This document shows positions 10,095 to 20,219 of a stretch of 52,161 nucleotides of DNA, piece after piece. The translations under genes were made by a program, and so were the position numbers. Where the stretch lies: NCBI GenBank assembly GCA_964456745.1, contig CAYWBW010000013.1, positions 1-52,161 on the forward strand, written 5' to 3'. The stretch comes from CAYWBW01 sp964456745 (GTDB lineage Bacteria; Patescibacteriota; Gracilibacteria; GCA-2401425; JAJOLG01). The first letter of the stretch is position 1. Every line of letters starts with the position of its first letter. The notes under the pieces were generated by a model that had not been told where the DNA came from, ran no database searches, and saw nothing but the letters and a program-made list of their open reading frames with translations.

Positions 10095-10843
10095 ATTTCA
10101 AAAATTCAAAAGGCTTAAATCTGGTATGAAACTTATATAAATCAAATTCTGATTCAATAGTTATTATGTGTCCTTGATACACTAATGATAAATCATCTCA
10201 GTGAAGATTTGATAGTATTGCAAATAATATAAATAAATCATTGTATAATGTTCTATCTTTTGATTTCAGTTGATGCTGAGAAAGTGATGATGAAATAATA
10301 TCAATAGAAAGACATAAAGATGATTTAAATTCAGCAATAAAATATGTTAAATCTTTGGGATATAAAAATATTTGATTATTCTGATATAGTTGGGGTTCAA
10401 GGCTATGCCTTGAATGTTTTAGTTCAGATATTTCTACAATAATTTTACTTTGAGCTTGGTCAGATAGTGTAAAATATGACTGGCTTAAATATTATGGAAA
10501 GGATAAATTAAATGATTTGGAAACCAAATGATATTTGGAAGATGTAGATGATACTAGAATTAGAAAAATAGTAAAAATCTGAAAGCAAACACTTAAAGAT
10601 TTTGAAGGATTTAGTCAAAAAGAATTGCTATCAACGGTAGATTGTCCAGTATTAATAATTCATTGAAATAATCCTAATGATAAAGAAGAACTAGATCTTC
10701 TATCTATGTCGAAAAAATGAATTAGATATTTATCAAAAGATTCAGTAATAGAAATTATTAATTGAGCAGATCATAGTTTTAATGGTTATATTGATGAAGT
10801 TTCTAAATTGTCTTGTGATTGGTTTTTAAAATATTTATCTTAA
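10082..10843 (+). CDS. Alpha/beta hydrolase
   Basis: 253 residues. Oxyanion-turn region 'MCPGYTNDK' at residues 29-37, the turn 'FDFSGCGES' at 60-68, nucleophile elbow GYSWG with Ser103, and a C-terminal His near residue 231 in 'GADHSFNG'. Resembles small serine hydrolases of the dienelactone hydrolase/acyl-peptidase group. Substrate not shown by sequence. The start lies inside the regulator gene, so the two are translationally coupled. Confidence 0.82.
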
Positions 10844-10860
10844 AGCTTATTGTAAAAATT

Positions 10861-11748
10861 ATGAACAACATAAAAATCTCAACAATAAATAATGAATCTG
10901 AAATAGATATCCTAAAAGATAAAACTTCCATATATTGAGATTTTGTAATTAAATATGACAAGAGTGCAAATGATACAATTAATCTACTTAAAACAAATTT
11001 TAAAGATAAAGATAATTTGTATTTAATTGCAAAAGAAGATAATGAATTTGTATGATTTTGCTCAATTGACAAACAATGGTGGGAAGAATGATTCTATTTC
11101 ATAAGAGAAATATTTATTGAACCAAGATATCAAAAACAAAAAATCTGAAAAGAATTAGTGCAAAGATGTATTAATTATGCAAAAGAAAAATGAGCTATCT
11201 GAGTTATTACTCAAACAGCTTTTGAAAACATTCCAATGCAAAAATTTTGTGAGAAATTTTGATTTAAAAAGTGGAATAATCCTAAATGGAAAGATGGAAT
11301 TACTTATAAATTGATTTTTATAAAAAACAATTCGAATAAATCAAAAAATGATATATATGTTGATCCAAATCACGAAGAGCATTCTTTTGATTTACCATTT
11401 TGGAGAGATAATAATAAATTATGGACATTAGATGTGCCAACTGAAGAAATGGATATCAATGATCTTAAGTGGATTTTAGATATTCCATTTTGGGAAGATG
11501 AAGATTGAAATATAGTTATTACACCAAACGAAGTGATAAGTAATTTAGATGAATATGTGTATCATAGGGATAAAATATATAATTGTGATGCATCTTATCC
11601 CATAGATATTATGAAAAATAAAAAGTGAAAGTGGTTAACTTTAGATGGTCTTCATCGACTTGTAAAAATGATATTAAAAAATGAAACTAAAATTAAAGTA
11701 AGAAAAATACCTCCAGAAATAATTCACCTTACAGCAAAAGATGATTAA
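10861..11748 (+). CDS. GNAT acetyltransferase fused to a ParB-like domain
   Basis: 295 residues. Residues about 1-145 are a GNAT fold: a strand ending 'FIREIFIEPRYQ', the acetyl-CoA loop 'KQKIGKELVQRCINYAKEKGA' (Q/R-x-x-G-x-G/A region), and 'NIPMQKFCEKFGFKKW'. Residues 150-295 are a separate domain: 'LWTLDVPTEEMDINDLKWILDIPFWEDE', then 'YPIDIMKNKKGKWLTLDGLHRLVK' and 'VRKIPPEIIHL'. The 'LDGLHRL' turn and following strand resemble ParB/sulfiredoxin-type domains. The combination is unusual. It stands between the hydrolase and the exporter gene with short gaps. Confidence 0.72.
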
Positions 11749-11772
11749 TTTTACAAACTTTCTAAATTATAA

Positions 11773-12657
11773 ATGCTAAATTTTACCAATAAAACAAAGG
11801 CAATAATGTTAATACTTGTGTGTATAATGCTATGGGCTTTTATTCCAGTAGTATCAAAAATTGGACAAGTAAATTTAGATAATTATCAATTCTTATTTTA
11901 TTCTTCATTATTTTCAATGGTAGTAGTATTTTTATCTTCAATATCTCTGTGAAAATTAAATGAATTTAAAAAATATAAAGTGAATGATTTTTATAAGATA
12001 GCTTGATTATCTTTTTTGTGAACATTTGTTTATTATCTACTTCTTTATTATTGATATGCACATGCTAAATGATTAGAAGTATTAGTATTACAATATACTT
12101 GGGTAATTTTTATAGTTTTGTTTTCTCTTATATTTTTGAAGGAAAAACTTAATTTAAAACTACTTCTCTCACTGCTTTTATGATTTATTTGAGTTATAAT
12201 TGTTTTAACAAAATGAAATATTAACGAAGTATATTTAGATAATCTTGTTGTTGATTTTATTGTACTTCTTTGAGCAAGTTCATTTGGATTATTTTCTGTA
12301 CTCAGTAAAAAAGTAAATTATGAACCTTTTACAGTAACAACTTTATTCTTTGTTTTTGCTACAATATTTTCATTTGTTTCAATGATGATTTTTTCTGATT
12401 TTACATTGCCTCAAAAAGATTCATTAATACCAATAATTGTAAACTGAGCTTTAATAAATGGTCTTTCTTATATTGTTTGGCTCAAGGCTTTATCTTTTGA
12501 AAAAGCTAGTTTTATAGCACCTTTTACATTTTTAACTCCAGTTATTGGAACACTTCTTATTGTAATAATTTTTAAAGAGGAATTTTTGATGGTGTATTTA
12601 TTTTGATTAATCTTAGTTATTTGAGCATGATTGATTAATTCGTTTAATAAAACTTAA
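11773..12657 (+). CDS. EamA/DMT-family transporter
   Basis: 294 residues with ten predicted membrane helices in two repeated halves of five. Family marks include an N-terminal 'CIMLWAFIPVVSK' (typical [IV]-W-[AG]-x-x-[PF]), 'VLQYTWVIFIVLFSLIFLKEKLNLK' ending the first half, and 'FLTPVIGTLLIVIIFKEEF' in the second. Members export amino acids or metabolites. It is third in the operon after the regulator, which suggests that the locus pumps out the compound that its editing enzymes deal with. Confidence 0.83.
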
Positions 12658-12673
12658 AAAAATAATTTAAACA

Positions 12674-13180
12674 ATGAATAAAAAAGTATTTGAACTTTTA
12701 AATAAACTCGGTATAAAGCATGAGTTTCATGACCATAAAGCTATTTATACAATAGAAGAATGAATTGAGATTGACAAACAGTTTAAATGAAAATCTGCTA
12801 AATCATTACTTCTCAAAGAAAAGAAAAAAGACAATTATTTTCTTGCAGTACTTGAATGACAAAAAAGATTGGATTTAAAAACTTTATCAAAACAAGTTTG
12901 AGCAAATAAATGACTATCTTTTGCAAGTCCAGAAAGATTAAAAGAAAAATTAAACATTACTCCATGATCAGTATCTCCATTTGCTTTGATCTACAATAAA
13001 GAAAATGATGTAAAAGTGATTTTTGATAAAGAAATATTAGAAGATGAGCACCTTTCATTTCATCCAAATGTAAATACTCAAACTTTGGATATTCCATGAA
13101 AAGAATTTAAGAAGTTTTTGGATTATCTAGATAATGAGATCATAATTTATGATTTTAAGAACTTTGAAATAGTTTCATAA
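12674..13180 (+). CDS. YbaK/ProX-type aminoacyl-tRNA deacylase
   Basis: 168 residues. The YbaK/ProRS-insertion fold is recognisable: an N-terminal 'LLNKLGIKHEFHDHKAIYTIEEGIE', the invariant Lys in 'GKSAKSLLLKEKKKDNYFLAVLEGQKRLDLKTLSKQVG', 'LSFASPERLKEKLNITPGSVSPFAL' and 'HPNVNTQTLDI'. Members clear Ala-tRNA(Pro) or Cys-tRNA(Pro). The PGSVSPF motif is that of the ProXp-ala branch. It is 16 bases after the transporter stop, so it shares the operon and gives the island a second trans-editing factor beside AlaX. Confidence 0.86.
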
Positions 13181-13185
13181 TTTTC

Positions 13186-13202
13186 TTAATCTGAAAGATT
13201 AA
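13186..13202 (+). terminator. AT-rich hairpin after the editing island
   Basis: TTAATCT-GAA-AGATTAA is a perfect 7-bp stem, 6 bases after the YbaK-like stop and followed by an A-rich stretch rather than a T-run. It may be a weak terminator or mRNA-end stabiliser. Confidence 0.35.
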
Positions 13203-13222
13203 AATAAAAGATTTATAAAGAC

Positions 13223-13250
13223 TTGCAAATTTATGAATAATATTTATAGT
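13223..13250 (+). promoter_or_regulatory. Promoter for the 13285 gene
   Basis: TTGCAA (13223-13228) and TATAGT (13245-13250) with 16-base spacing, 35 bases before the ATG. Same spacing as the other promoters seen in this window. Confidence 0.45.
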
Positions 13251-13284
13251 GTTAAACTAAAATTGTATTTATAACTAATTTTTT

Positions 13285-13881
13285 ATGCAAAATAGGATAA
13301 CACTAGATACAATAGCAATAAGTGAGGCTCCAAAGCCACATATTCATTATATTAAGGATATTGGAGTACTGCTTGTTTATGTTGATAGACTGGCATCAGA
13401 ATGAAAAATATGAAAAGAAGTTTGAGATAAAATGAAAAAATGAATTACAAAGTCTAATAATAAAAATCCAAATGAAGAAGTTGAACTTGTAATAGTAAGA
13501 GATTGATTAATTGCAAAATTAAATCAAGAATGAAATAGTTTATCAGAATCTAGATTAGAACAATTGCGATTAGAATTAATGCCAAGTAAAGCAGTAAAAG
13601 AATTAGAACTACTTCCACAAATAATAGAACTTGAAAAATCACTTAGAAGAAAATGAATTATTAAACCATCAACTTTTGATGTTTATAGGAGACGCTTACC
13701 AAGTAGGGCATTACATATTTTAAGTTCAATTCAAAAAAAACATGATGCAAGACTTGCAGAATTAATGTCAGGAAAAATTAAATCATCTTGAAGATTGCCA
13801 TGGGTAAAAATTGTTAATGATTGAGTACAAATTGCTAAAGATATAGATACTAATGACTTACTATCCACAGATTTAGAATAA
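13285..13881 (+). CDS. Hypothetical protein, basic and helical
   Basis: 198 residues with TGA-Gly codons. Mostly charged helices. The N-terminus 'ISEAPKPHIHYIKDIGVLLVYVDRL' looks folded, and residues 80-130 are an amphipathic Leu/Glu/Lys stretch. No family recognised. It has its own promoter and lies between the editing operon and the terminase, on the strand opposite to the phage genes. Could be cargo or a small regulatory protein. Confidence 0.6.
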
Positions 13882-13940
13882 GAATAAGATAATATAAAAA
13901 ATAGATTTAAAAATTTCAATTAAATAAATTACAAAATAAT

Positions 13941-14195
13941 ATGGATTGAAAAATTAATAAGAAAACACTACAGGTAGAAGATGCAACACATCAAGAAAGT
14001 ACTCCAACAGGAATAACGTCTGAAAGAGTATGAAGTCAATTGATTGCTAATACTGATCAATGACCAATAATTATTGATAAACATAGAATTCCTGAACATC
14101 GTAGTATATTAACATGAGAAATAGTACCTGAGCATGTAACTGCTATGGTTAGAAGTACTCCTGCTTTTGAAGCGATAAAAGATGCTATTAGATAA
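13941..14195 (+). CDS. Small hypothetical protein
   Basis: 84 residues, start ATG, four TGA-Gly codons. Polar, with 'PIIIDKHRIPEHRSILTGEIVPEHVTAM' in the middle. No family recognised. It is 59 bases after the previous gene, probably on the same transcript, and ends 13 bases from the terminase stop (convergent). Confidence 0.5.
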
Positions 14196-14208
14196 ACTTG
14201 CTTTAATT

Positions 14209-15624
14209 TTATAGCACCTCAACCCGACTCTCACAAAGATCCCTCTCCATCAAACAATACACAGCCGAATCCATAACATCATCATGCTCCAAATCAGGAA
14301 AATTAGTAAGCTGATAAACAAGCTCATCCATATCACTACTAAAATAAACCTCTCAAAACTCAATCTTCCCAGCCACAGATAAAAGCCTTGATCTCTTATC
14401 CCTGTGAGCATGAATCAAATCAATAGGCAAATCTTCAGTACTTAAAATCTTTCATAAAGACTCTTCTTTATTCTTCTCATAAACAATTTTATCAGGCTGA
14501 AATCTCTCATTCAACGAATGAACTAAATCAATAAGTTTATTTGGTGAAAGTTTGTGTTGTTTAGCATAGAGAAAATAAATCTTGTTATTTTTAAATCCTG
14601 CAACCGATATTCAAGTAAAATCAGCTGATTCTTTTTCAGATACTGCAGGATCAATTGCTATAATAATAAAATCAAATTCATCTGGAAGTATTTCCCAATA
14701 TCTAATCCAATATTCTTTAATGACTGTGGCTTCTTTAGATAATGCAATATTTCTAAATTCTTGATTAAATATTGCAGATCAAATGTCTTTCTTTCTTTCA
14801 ATTAAACTTTCTTTTGACCACATATTTTTCCAGAGAATGTTATTGAAACTTTCATCACAAGCTTCATATTGAATGGTGATCCATTTCTTTTCTTCTTTGA
14901 GATATTTTACAAGGCATAGATTTCAAATAATAGTTCATAAAGCTACCATTGATCATCAGGGAAGTAGAGTATTGTATAAAGAAGAGAATACCCATTTATT
15001 AAATTTATCAACAATCTTTTTATTTTCTACATCTTTATTTTCTTGTGGATCATCAAAGATGATTTTATCAGGACGTTTTCATCTGACTGTCATTCATTTT
15101 GATAAAGTTTGAATTTTATTTCAATTAAGGAATTCCAATTCTCTTTGTCTCCATTTTTTAGAAAGTTTATCTTTTTTCTTTTCTTCATCTTCAGGGATGA
15201 GTTTTCAGTAGATTCTTTTAATGTCTTGATTTGTTTCAAGTTCGTATTTGAGCTTGCCAATACTTTCTTCTCAAAGACCGCTTGATGCAATATAAAGAAT
15301 TGATTTTGCTTTTGAATAAATTAATGCATGTAAAATCCAAATAAGTATTGTAGTGGTTTTTCAATGTCATCTGGAAATTATACAATTCACATTTTCTCAT
15401 GAATCTAATGCTTTCCATATTTCTTTATGAAAAAATGGAGTTTCAATTACTTCTCAATTTTTTTGTTTCCAATGATCTAAAAAATAATCACTGAAAAATT
15501 CTAAATCGTAATATGATTTAGAATAAACATATTGTTTCATTTCAAATTCACTAACTCTATTTTCATTAAAATTATCAGCAATTTTAATTTCATTTAGTTT
15601 TAGTAAATTTATTTTTTCCTTCAT
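14209..15624 (-). CDS. terL: Phage terminase large subunit
   Basis: 471 residues. ATPase: Walker A variant SRGHGKTT at residues 84-91, Walker B KIIFDD at 187-192, coupling segment with 'LGTIIGN' at 229-235. Nuclease: 'IIAIDPAVS' with Asp325, 'KIVYEKNKEE', and the final Asp cluster 'DLEHDDVMDS'. All key elements are intact, so the protein could be active. It drives DNA into the head. The start overlaps terS by 16 bases. In phages the portal usually follows directly; here 5.7 kb of cargo separates them. Confidence 0.92.
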
Positions 15625-16034
15625 CTAATTTTTTTAATTTTCTCTCTCATATGATCTATGTATGTAATAGCTCATTCATGTTCAATCTTAGATTTATCTC
15701 AAAATTCATCAGGGTTTTTATGCTTAAGCCACCATTTAGAATTGTCTATGTCTTTTTGATTTATGATGCTATTTACTACATTTATTTTTGATTGAATACT
15801 TGGCTTCTTTTTAAGTAGTTCTTTTTGCTCTCAAAACTTGTTATTCTTTTTGATATATCTGTAAAAAGTAGCAGGACTAATACCTGCATAAATACAAGCT
15901 TCTTCATCTGTTAATCAATTGGAAAAAGCATCAATAAGATTTGAGAGAATATCTTCATTTATTACTACTTTTCTTCAGCAATTACAATTACTCTTTGGCA
16001 TGCAACATCGCCCACAGTTTTTTGTTCTTCACAT
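15609..16034 (-). CDS. terS: Phage terminase small subunit with Cys-rich N-terminus
   Basis: 141 residues from ATG at 16034 (an internal ATG at 16001 would remove the first 11). A helix-turn-helix 'LTDEEACIYAGISPATFYRYIKKN' is followed by 'NKWWLKHKNPDEFGDK'-like text near the C-terminus, typical of phBC6A51/TerS proteins that bind the packaging site. The first 22 residues hold five Cys (MGRTKNCGRCCMPKSNCNCG), which suggests a small metal-binding knuckle. Directly upstream of and overlapping terL. Confidence 0.8.
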
Positions 16035-16052
16035 ATATCAGTTGTAATCAAG

Positions 16053-17426
16053 TTAGGCATCATTTTTTTTCTTATTAACTGTTTTTGTTTCGGCATTGTT
16101 TGAGTTAATTATTTTCTTGAAATCAAAATCTCTATTTAGACATTTTACTGCTCTTTGACCTTTTGTGTATTCAAGATATCTTTTTATTATTATTTGAACG
16201 TATTTCTCATCAAGCTCAATTATAAAACATTTTCTTCAAATCTTTTCTGCTGTAATTAATGTGGCTCATGATCATCAAAATAGATCCAAGATATTATCTC
16301 ATTTTTTTGATGAATTACTCATCATATATTCAATAAGGCATATTGGTTTTTGAGTAGGATGCACTGATGATCATATTTCTCTTGAGAAGTTTAGTACATC
16401 AACTTGCGATCTATCTGAATGCCAATTATGAGCTTTGCCTTTTTTCCATCAATAAGTAATTATTTCATGCTTTGGATGATAATCTAATCTCGAGATATTA
16501 AAATTCTCCTTTACCCAAATAAGCCAAGATTGGATATGCATATCTTCAAATGTTTCAAGAACTTGATTGAATACTATTGTACAATCTCTTAATGATGATA
16601 TGTAGTAAGCTCATCATGGATTTAAGTATTCATTTACAATTGAAAATGCTTTTTGAATAAATTCAAAGAATTGCTCATCACTCATTTTGTCATTTTTGAT
16701 TTCTCAAAATCTTGCAGTTCTTTGTCCTGTTTGAACCATTCAATTATTATTGAAATCATATCAAATATTGTAAGGAGGATCTGTGAATACAAAATCAATC
16801 TTATTATCATCCATAAGAGTTTTTGCATCTTCAGGGGATGTACTATCACCACAGAGTAATCTATGCTCTCAGAGTTGAAATATGTCTCATTTCTTTACAT
16901 ATATTTCATCAGTATCATTCAACTCAGGAACTTCATCTTCCGATCATTCATCAAGTTCAATATCTGCAATATTAATATTATCAAGTTCCGATATTGCTAA
17001 ATTATTCGTATCGATATCAAAATTAGACAAAATATCTTCAAGTCATGGAATTGATATTTCTGAATATTTGCTATTATATTCAAGTACATGTTCTATTGCT
17101 TCATCTTCAGTCTCAGCACTGATAAGCACTACAGGAATAAGATCATCCTTTAAGGTAAATCATTCTTCGTGAAGCAGGTTTAGTGCTTTTATTCTTTGAT
17201 GACCATCGAGTATCTTGTCATGTCATTGCCACACAAGAAGCGGTGCTGAGAATGGTTTTTCTTTTAACCTTGCGACAAATTGTTTAATTTCATCAGGATT
17301 ATCTTTCTTTAAATCTTTTTGGAATGCGATCAGCTTATCTCTTTTAATGAAGTCTTTTGTATCTACGATGCAGGGAATTATTTTTATATCTTGAGTTTGT
17401 TCTTCTTTTGTGTTTTTTGATGACAT
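16053..17426 (-). CDS. ParB-domain DNA methyltransferase fusion
   Basis: 457 residues. N-terminal ParB-like domain with DGHQR at 74-78 and 'DDLIPVVLISA'. C-terminal methyltransferase with catalytic DPPY at 216-219 ahead of the SAM-binding 'DLFGGSGATLITAEKIGRKCFIIELDEKYV' near residue 390: catalytic motif before SAM motif, as in beta-class N6A/N4C enzymes. Such ParB-MTase fusions are common in phages, usually next to terminase, and modify phage DNA against host nucleases or mark packaging sites. The stop is 18 bases upstream of the terS start. Confidence 0.88.
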
Positions 17427-17510
17427 AATAGTTGGTTATTTATTGTACTATTATGGGGGTAATTGGTTGGGTGGATAGTTGCTAAATGAGATCTACAGAA
17501 CTTGGATCGC

Positions 17511-17538
17511 TTGAATGTTTTAAGTAAATTATTATAAT
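17511..17538 (+). promoter_or_regulatory. Sigma70-type promoter for the 17613 gene
   Basis: TTGAAT (17511-17516) and a consensus TATAAT (17533-17538) with 16-base spacing. It faces the plus-strand gene pair and lies 75 bases before its ATG, in the divergent gap from the ParB-methyltransferase gene. Confidence 0.55.
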
Positions 17539-17612
17539 TTTTTTGTATGATTCAGAAAATAATTAGGTGAAACTTGGGTTAAATATTAAATACGGAGAGC
17601 AATTTATATTTT

Positions 17613-18152
17613 ATGACAAAGATAATTTTATTTAGAGGCAAGGCTGGCGTTGGAAAAACTACTCTTTCAAATAAAGTGAGTAGAAGATTAAATATTCCAA
17701 TTATTCGCAAAGATGATATCTATGATTCAATTGCAGAAAATGAAAATAATCATAAATTAAGAAATGCTATTTGTGAAAAGATTATTAGGAAATTGATAAA
17801 AACTGGCATTGAGAATAATACAACCTTAATTATTGATAATCCCTATCATCATCATAATCAAATTGATGAATTTCAAGAATGGTTAAAGAATCAAGGAGTA
17901 GAGTTGATTTCCATTCTAGTCATTTGTAGTAATGAAAATATTTGGAAAGAAAGATTTAATAAGCGTAAATTATATCCCAAATCAAATCAGTTGATAACAG
18001 ATTTTGATGCACTGAAGATTCACTACAACACCTTAGAAACTGAACCAATAAAAAATGAGTTAGTCTTGGATTCAGTGAATGAAATTGAACAGCTTGCACA
18101 AGATAGTATTCAATATATACAAAATAAAAATTGTCAAAATAGAAAATTTTAG
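17613..18152 (+). CDS. P-loop ATPase/kinase-like protein written without UGA-Gly
   Basis: 179 residues ending in TAG. Walker A GKAGVGKT at residues 9-16, 'IRKDDIYD' at 31-38, and an Asp-bearing strand 'TTLIIDNPYHH' around 70-80, as in AAA_33/zeta-toxin-like or adenylylate-kinase-like proteins. All five glycines use GGC or GGA and no TGA occurs, whereas neighbouring genes write most Gly as TGA. Together with the next gene this implies recent transfer from a standard-code bacterium. Function beyond NTP-dependent phosphotransfer is unknown. Confidence 0.78.
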   Translation: MTKIILFRGKAGVGKTTLSNKVSRRLNIPIIRKDDIYDSIAENENNHKLRNAICEKIIRKLIKTGIENNTTLIIDNPYHHHNQIDEFQEWLKNQGVELISILVICSNENIWKERFNKRKLYPKSNQLITDFDALKIHYNTLETEPIKNELVLDSVNEIEQLAQDSIQYIQNKNCQNRKF

Positions 18153-18206
18153 CTCAATTCTTAAAGAATGTTACACTTTTAATATTTATTCTAAAACAAT
18201 AAAACT

Positions 18207-18590
18207 ATGGATAATCAGATCGCAAAACATATAGAGGAATTAGAAGTTTCATTACTACAACCTGAAGTTCGCAGATCGGCAAAAAGAATTAGTGAATTAC
18301 TAGCTGATGATTTCGTTGAATTTGGAATGTTCGGTAAAATATACTCTAAGCAAGACTTTGTTGAGCTTTTGCCAAATTCAGAAGAAGAAAAATTTGAAAG
18401 ATACAGGGCGTCAAATTTTGAAGCCAAAACAATCGCTCACGATACAGTGCTTCTTACATATAAAGCATCAATAGAATTTTTAAAAACCAATGAAACAATT
18501 TTGACACTTCGCAGTTCAATTTGGCAAAATCGTAATCAAAATTGGCAAATGATCTTTCATCAAGGAACTGTAATTAAAAATAAAACTTAA
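18207..18590 (+). CDS. NTF2-like protein (DUF4440/SnoaL type)
   Basis: 127 residues. The fold is suggested by 'LLQPEVRRSAKRISELLADDFVEFGMFGKIYSKQDFVELL' and a C-terminal 'LRSSIWQNRNQNWQMIFHQGT', the common DUF4440 pattern. Three Gly, all GGA or GGT, no TGA. It follows the kinase-like gene by 54 bases on the same strand. Small-molecule binding or an enzymatic role is typical for the fold but cannot be read from the sequence. Confidence 0.78.
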   Translation: MDNQIAKHIEELEVSLLQPEVRRSAKRISELLADDFVEFGMFGKIYSKQDFVELLPNSEEEKFERYRASNFEAKTIAHDTVLLTYKASIEFLKTNETILTLRSSIWQNRNQNWQMIFHQGTVIKNKT

Positions 18591-18633
18591 GAAAAGTTGT
18601 TAATTACTTGATGTGAAAAACCCTTGCATTAAA

Positions 18634-18990
18634 TTAATAATGAATACCCACCTCAACTCTCGGATTAACCACATCCTACATTTTCTTAATATGCAAATCC
18701 ACAATTTTTTTGACATTTCTATAAACAACATTCTCAAGTGAATCCAAGAGTAATTTGCTCGTAGCATCAATATCTCGGTTGTATTTGTAGTAGATCATAA
18801 CTTTCATCCTGATATTTCACTCAATCAAATCGAGTTTATTAAGCGACATGATATTTTTTGCAGAATATCAAGCGTAGGTTTTCCAGTCTTTAGCTTTCTT
18901 GGTCAGATAAATTCCTCATCAGTATTTTCTTGGTTTGTAACATTGATTTAGCGGTGGCGGTAGTTCGTTTATTATAAATTGAATTTTCAT
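18634..18990 (-). pseudogene. rusA: RusA-like Holliday junction resolvase interrupted by TAG
   Basis: Start ATG at 18990. The RusA pattern is clear (ELPPPLNQCYKPRKYGGG, then YKYNRDIDATSKLLLDSLENVVYRN). An in-frame TAG at 18676-18678 cuts it to 104 residues, and the typical ending (NPRVEVGIHY) continues in frame to TAA at 18634. TAG is a normal stop elsewhere here (rplI, the nuclease gene), so this is a nonsense mutation. The Asp-Asp expected after the 'VVY' segment is replaced by Arg-Asn, so the enzyme probably lost activity before or with truncation. Confidence 0.72.
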
Positions 18991-19020
18991 TTGTTTTGTT
19001 TGTTAATTTCGTTTTTCGAT

Positions 19021-19359
19021 TTATATCGATTCTCAGTTGCGAAGTTTGCTGTACCAACTGAGAATTATTTCGATTGAAGGATCTTTGTTAATGTTAGTTC
19101 TGAACATTTTGCTTCTTGCTTGAATTTTCGAGTTATATGGCTCAGGAATCTTCGACAAATCAGGCAGAGTTCAAACCTCTTGAATTTCTGCAATCATTAT
19201 AGAATCAATGGTTCTTCACTGCTCTATGAGCTTGATTATCTGCCGATTTTGCCAAAGATTCTCGATTGCACTTCTTTTTTCAGCATCAACGAAGATTTCT
19301 TCTCAGGATTTTAAGATGATTTTTATAAGCTTCCTGAATAGTATTAATGCTTTAGACAT
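19021..19359 (-). CDS. Hypothetical phage protein
   Basis: 112 residues, start ATG, five TGA-Gly codons. Helical, with no recognised motif. Located in the replication module, 10 bases after the replication protein gene and 30 bases before rusA, so likely transcribed with both. Confidence 0.55.
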
Positions 19360-19369
19360 AGTATTTCAG

Positions 19370-20200
19370 TTAAATTTCTACGATTGCTTTTTGACCTGAA
19401 TTTCTGTTTTTGCAATTGCCTCAATTAAATTTTTGATAATTTCTAAACCAGTTAGCCAATCTAAGATTAACCTCAAACGTCTTACAGGTTTCCCAGTGCT
19501 TTTTATCTCAAGATGGAGTTCTTTCAGTCCAGTAGTTATAAAACTTTTTCACTTCAATCTGAGCGAGAGTTTTTTCAATTCATCTTTGAACACACCAGTC
19601 TATAAATTGCTGGTATAACTCTCACTCAGTTTCGACTGATCTTAAAAATTCCTGAGTTTTTTGTTTAGGTGTTTGAATTATTTCTTTTGAATTTGGAGAA
19701 AAATTATTTTTTGAAATTTCTCATTCAATATTCTTATCATTCTTTTCATTATTTACATTCTTATTCATTCTTGTTTGTTTCGTTTGAATTCCGTTTGAGT
19801 TTCGATGGCGTTCTGTTTGAGTTTCGTTTGAGTTTCACTCGCATTGATAGGTATTCCAATTTTTGACTTTAATAAGCGTAAATTTATTAGTTTTTTGAGT
19901 TTCGATATTGCCTATTTTTTCTAGGATTTTTAATCTTCTATAATAATTTGACCTATTTTTTTGGAAGATTTTTGAAGTCTCTTTTTTATATCTAGTTAAA
20001 TCTTTGGTAATTTGATTAAGTCCGAATATTCATTCTCATTCATTAATTGTAATTTCCTCTCAGTTAAATAGGATTTTTTTCTTTTTATGATTTACACTCA
20101 ATAAAATGTGAATCCATAATTGAATTAGATATGAATCTCAATCCAAATAAATACTGCTTTCTAAAAACTTACGATGAAGTTTTATCCATCAATCTGTCAT
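19370..20200 (-). CDS. Phage replication protein (winged helix N-domain, DnaD-like organisation)
   Basis: 276 residues. The N-terminal domain starts 'GWIKLHRKFLESSIY', followed by 'LWIHILLSVNHKKKKILFNGEEITINEGEGIFGLNQITKDL' and 'RSNYYRRLKILEKIGNIETQ', the winged-helix organisation of phage replication organisers. A low-complexity Asn/Lys linker leads to a C-terminal 'FYNYWTERTPSGDKKHWETCKTFEVNLRLANWFRNY', the helper-loading-type tail. The standard code splits it in several pieces, but TGA-Gly gives one frame. It lies 19 bases after the antirepressor gene. Confidence 0.78.
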
Positions 20201-20219
20201 AATTCTTTTGTTTAATAAT

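Noticed and set aside
18676..18678. TAG as a recoded sense codon, because rusA and the 44522 fragment both read on after TAG.
   Set aside because: rplI, the PD-(D/E)XK nuclease and the kinase-like gene end properly at TAG, so these two are nonsense mutations.
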